Below are positions 6,970 through 7,602 of a DNA stretch of 7,602 nucleotides, in pieces. Numbering within the stretch: the first letter of the stretch is position 1; the number at the start of each line of letters is the position of its first letter. Both the position numbers and the translations under genes were made by a program. Below the pieces are notes generated by a model. That model was not told the origin of the DNA. It saw only the letters and a list, made by a program, of their open reading frames with translations, and did no database searches. The DNA comes from an uncultured Cryomorphaceae bacterium (GTDB lineage Bacteria; Bacteroidota; Bacteroidia; Flavobacteriales; Schleiferiaceae). The stretch covers positions 1 through 7,602 of the forward strand of contig CALCFH010000455.1 of NCBI GenBank assembly GCA_937900215.1. The letters are read 5' to 3'.

Positions 6970-7602
6970 ATGCTGAATATTTCAGAAAACCATATTGGGG
7001 ATAGAATTGAAGTCGAAAAATACCCCTCATTGCACTTATCCGAAACAAAAAAACAGATTCGGATTTTCACTTATTGGATCTATACAGTTGTAATTCTTTT
7101 TATTGTTCTGCTTTTCTTGCCTTGGACACAGGTTGTAAGTGGGAAAGGAAAAGTAACAGCTCTTCTTCCAAACCAAAGACCACAGACCATTCAGAGCCCA
7201 ATTCCTGGTCGTATCTCTAACTGGCTAGTGAACGAAGGAGATACAGTTGAAAAAGGACAAATAATGCTTAAAGTAACCGAGGTAAAAGATGAATACTTCG
7301 ATCCAAACATTATCCAACGATTAAATCAAGAACTAAAAGCTAAACAGAATTCTGTTTTAGCCTATCGGTCTAAAGCTCTCGCCCTAAATAGACAAATTGA
7401 GTTTTTAAGAGAAAATTTGAGTGTAAAACTTACCCAAAACAATCAGAAAATTCAGGCCGATAGCAATGCATTTGCTGCCTCTGAAATTCAAAAGCAACTA
7501 GCTACAATTCAGTTTCAAAGGGCTGACACCCTTCTTGGTGAAGGTGTTATTAGCAAATTCGAATGGGAAAAACGCAAACAATACTTGCAAGAAGTATTGG
7601 CG
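6970..7602 (+). CDS. HlyD-family membrane-fusion (periplasmic adaptor) protein, N-terminal part
   Basis: The frame is open from ATG 6970 to the window end (211 codons), so the C-terminus is missing. A short cytoplasmic start (about 1-32) is followed by one membrane helix (about 33-51, ending FLPWTQ). The next part is the first half of a barrel-sandwich/lipoyl-like domain with the typical IQSPIPGRISNWLVNEGD (74-91) and VEKGQIMLKV (93-102). A long Gln/Lys/Leu-rich helical region (about 114-211) looks like the periplasmic coiled-coil hairpin that contacts a TolC-like channel. It contains ADTLLGEGVISKFEWEKRK (185-203), the usual spot where helix two begins in this family. The gene starts 14 bases after the ABC transporter stop with only an A-rich leader, so the two are co-transcribed. 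Membership is secure; the exported substrate and the outer-membrane partner are not visible here. Confidence 0.92.
   Translation, partial: MLNISENHIGDRIEVEKYPSLHLSETKKQIRIFTYWIYTVVILFIVLLFLPWTQVVSGKGKVTALLPNQRPQTIQSPIPGRISNWLVNEGDTVEKGQIMLKVTEVKDEYFDPNIIQRLNQELKAKQNSVLAYRSKALALNRQIEFLRENLSVKLTQNNQKIQADSNAFAASEIQKQLATIQFQRADTLLGEGVISKFEWEKRKQYLQEVLA

Noticed and set aside
6789..7070. Minus-strand open frame of 93 codons across the ABC/HlyD-type junction
   Set aside because: It is antisense to the end of one solid gene and the start of the next, and its product has no membrane, signal or domain pattern that makes sense.

Overview
The window most likely comes from a Bacteroidota (flavobacteria-like) chromosome. 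The evidence is moderate-to-low GC by eye, A-rich leaders in place of clear Shine-Dalgarno sites, one good match to the Bacteroidota promoter pattern (TTG, spacer, TAnnTTTG), and proteins that resemble Bacteroidota forms: an Asp-Tyr type deoxynucleoside kinase, a full-length SppA, and a peptidase-less ABC exporter paired with an HlyD-type adaptor.

Left part, minus strand. Positions 1-451 hold the start of a secreted outer-membrane beta-barrel protein that runs off the window edge. Its probable promoter (518-550) and a leader hairpin (474-496) lie in the 140-base gap upstream. Next come a deoxynucleoside kinase (592-1191) and FolK (1182-1685). These two overlap by 10 bases and form a small nucleotide/folate operon read leftwards, with folK first.

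Centre, plus strand. A short divergent gap (1686-1751) separates folK from sppA (1752-3542, membrane-anchored protease). sppA is followed by a queuosine-precursor transporter of the YhhQ family (3539-4234, TTG start overlapping the sppA stop) and a flippase-like integral membrane protein (4215-5159). All three are membrane proteins, and their overlaps of 4 and 20 bases indicate one translationally coupled transcript.

Right part, plus strand. After a 62-base gap come an ABC transporter with fused membrane and ATPase domains (5222-6955) and, 14 bases later, a membrane-fusion (HlyD-type) protein (from 6970, cut by the window end). Together they look like the inner-membrane half of a type I secretion or efflux machine. 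The most unusual point is that the ATPase keeps Walker A and Walker B but has lost the LSGGQ signature, the D-loop and the H-loop histidine. Everything else looks like ordinary housekeeping sequence. I saw no mobile element, CRISPR array, tRNA or rRNA.
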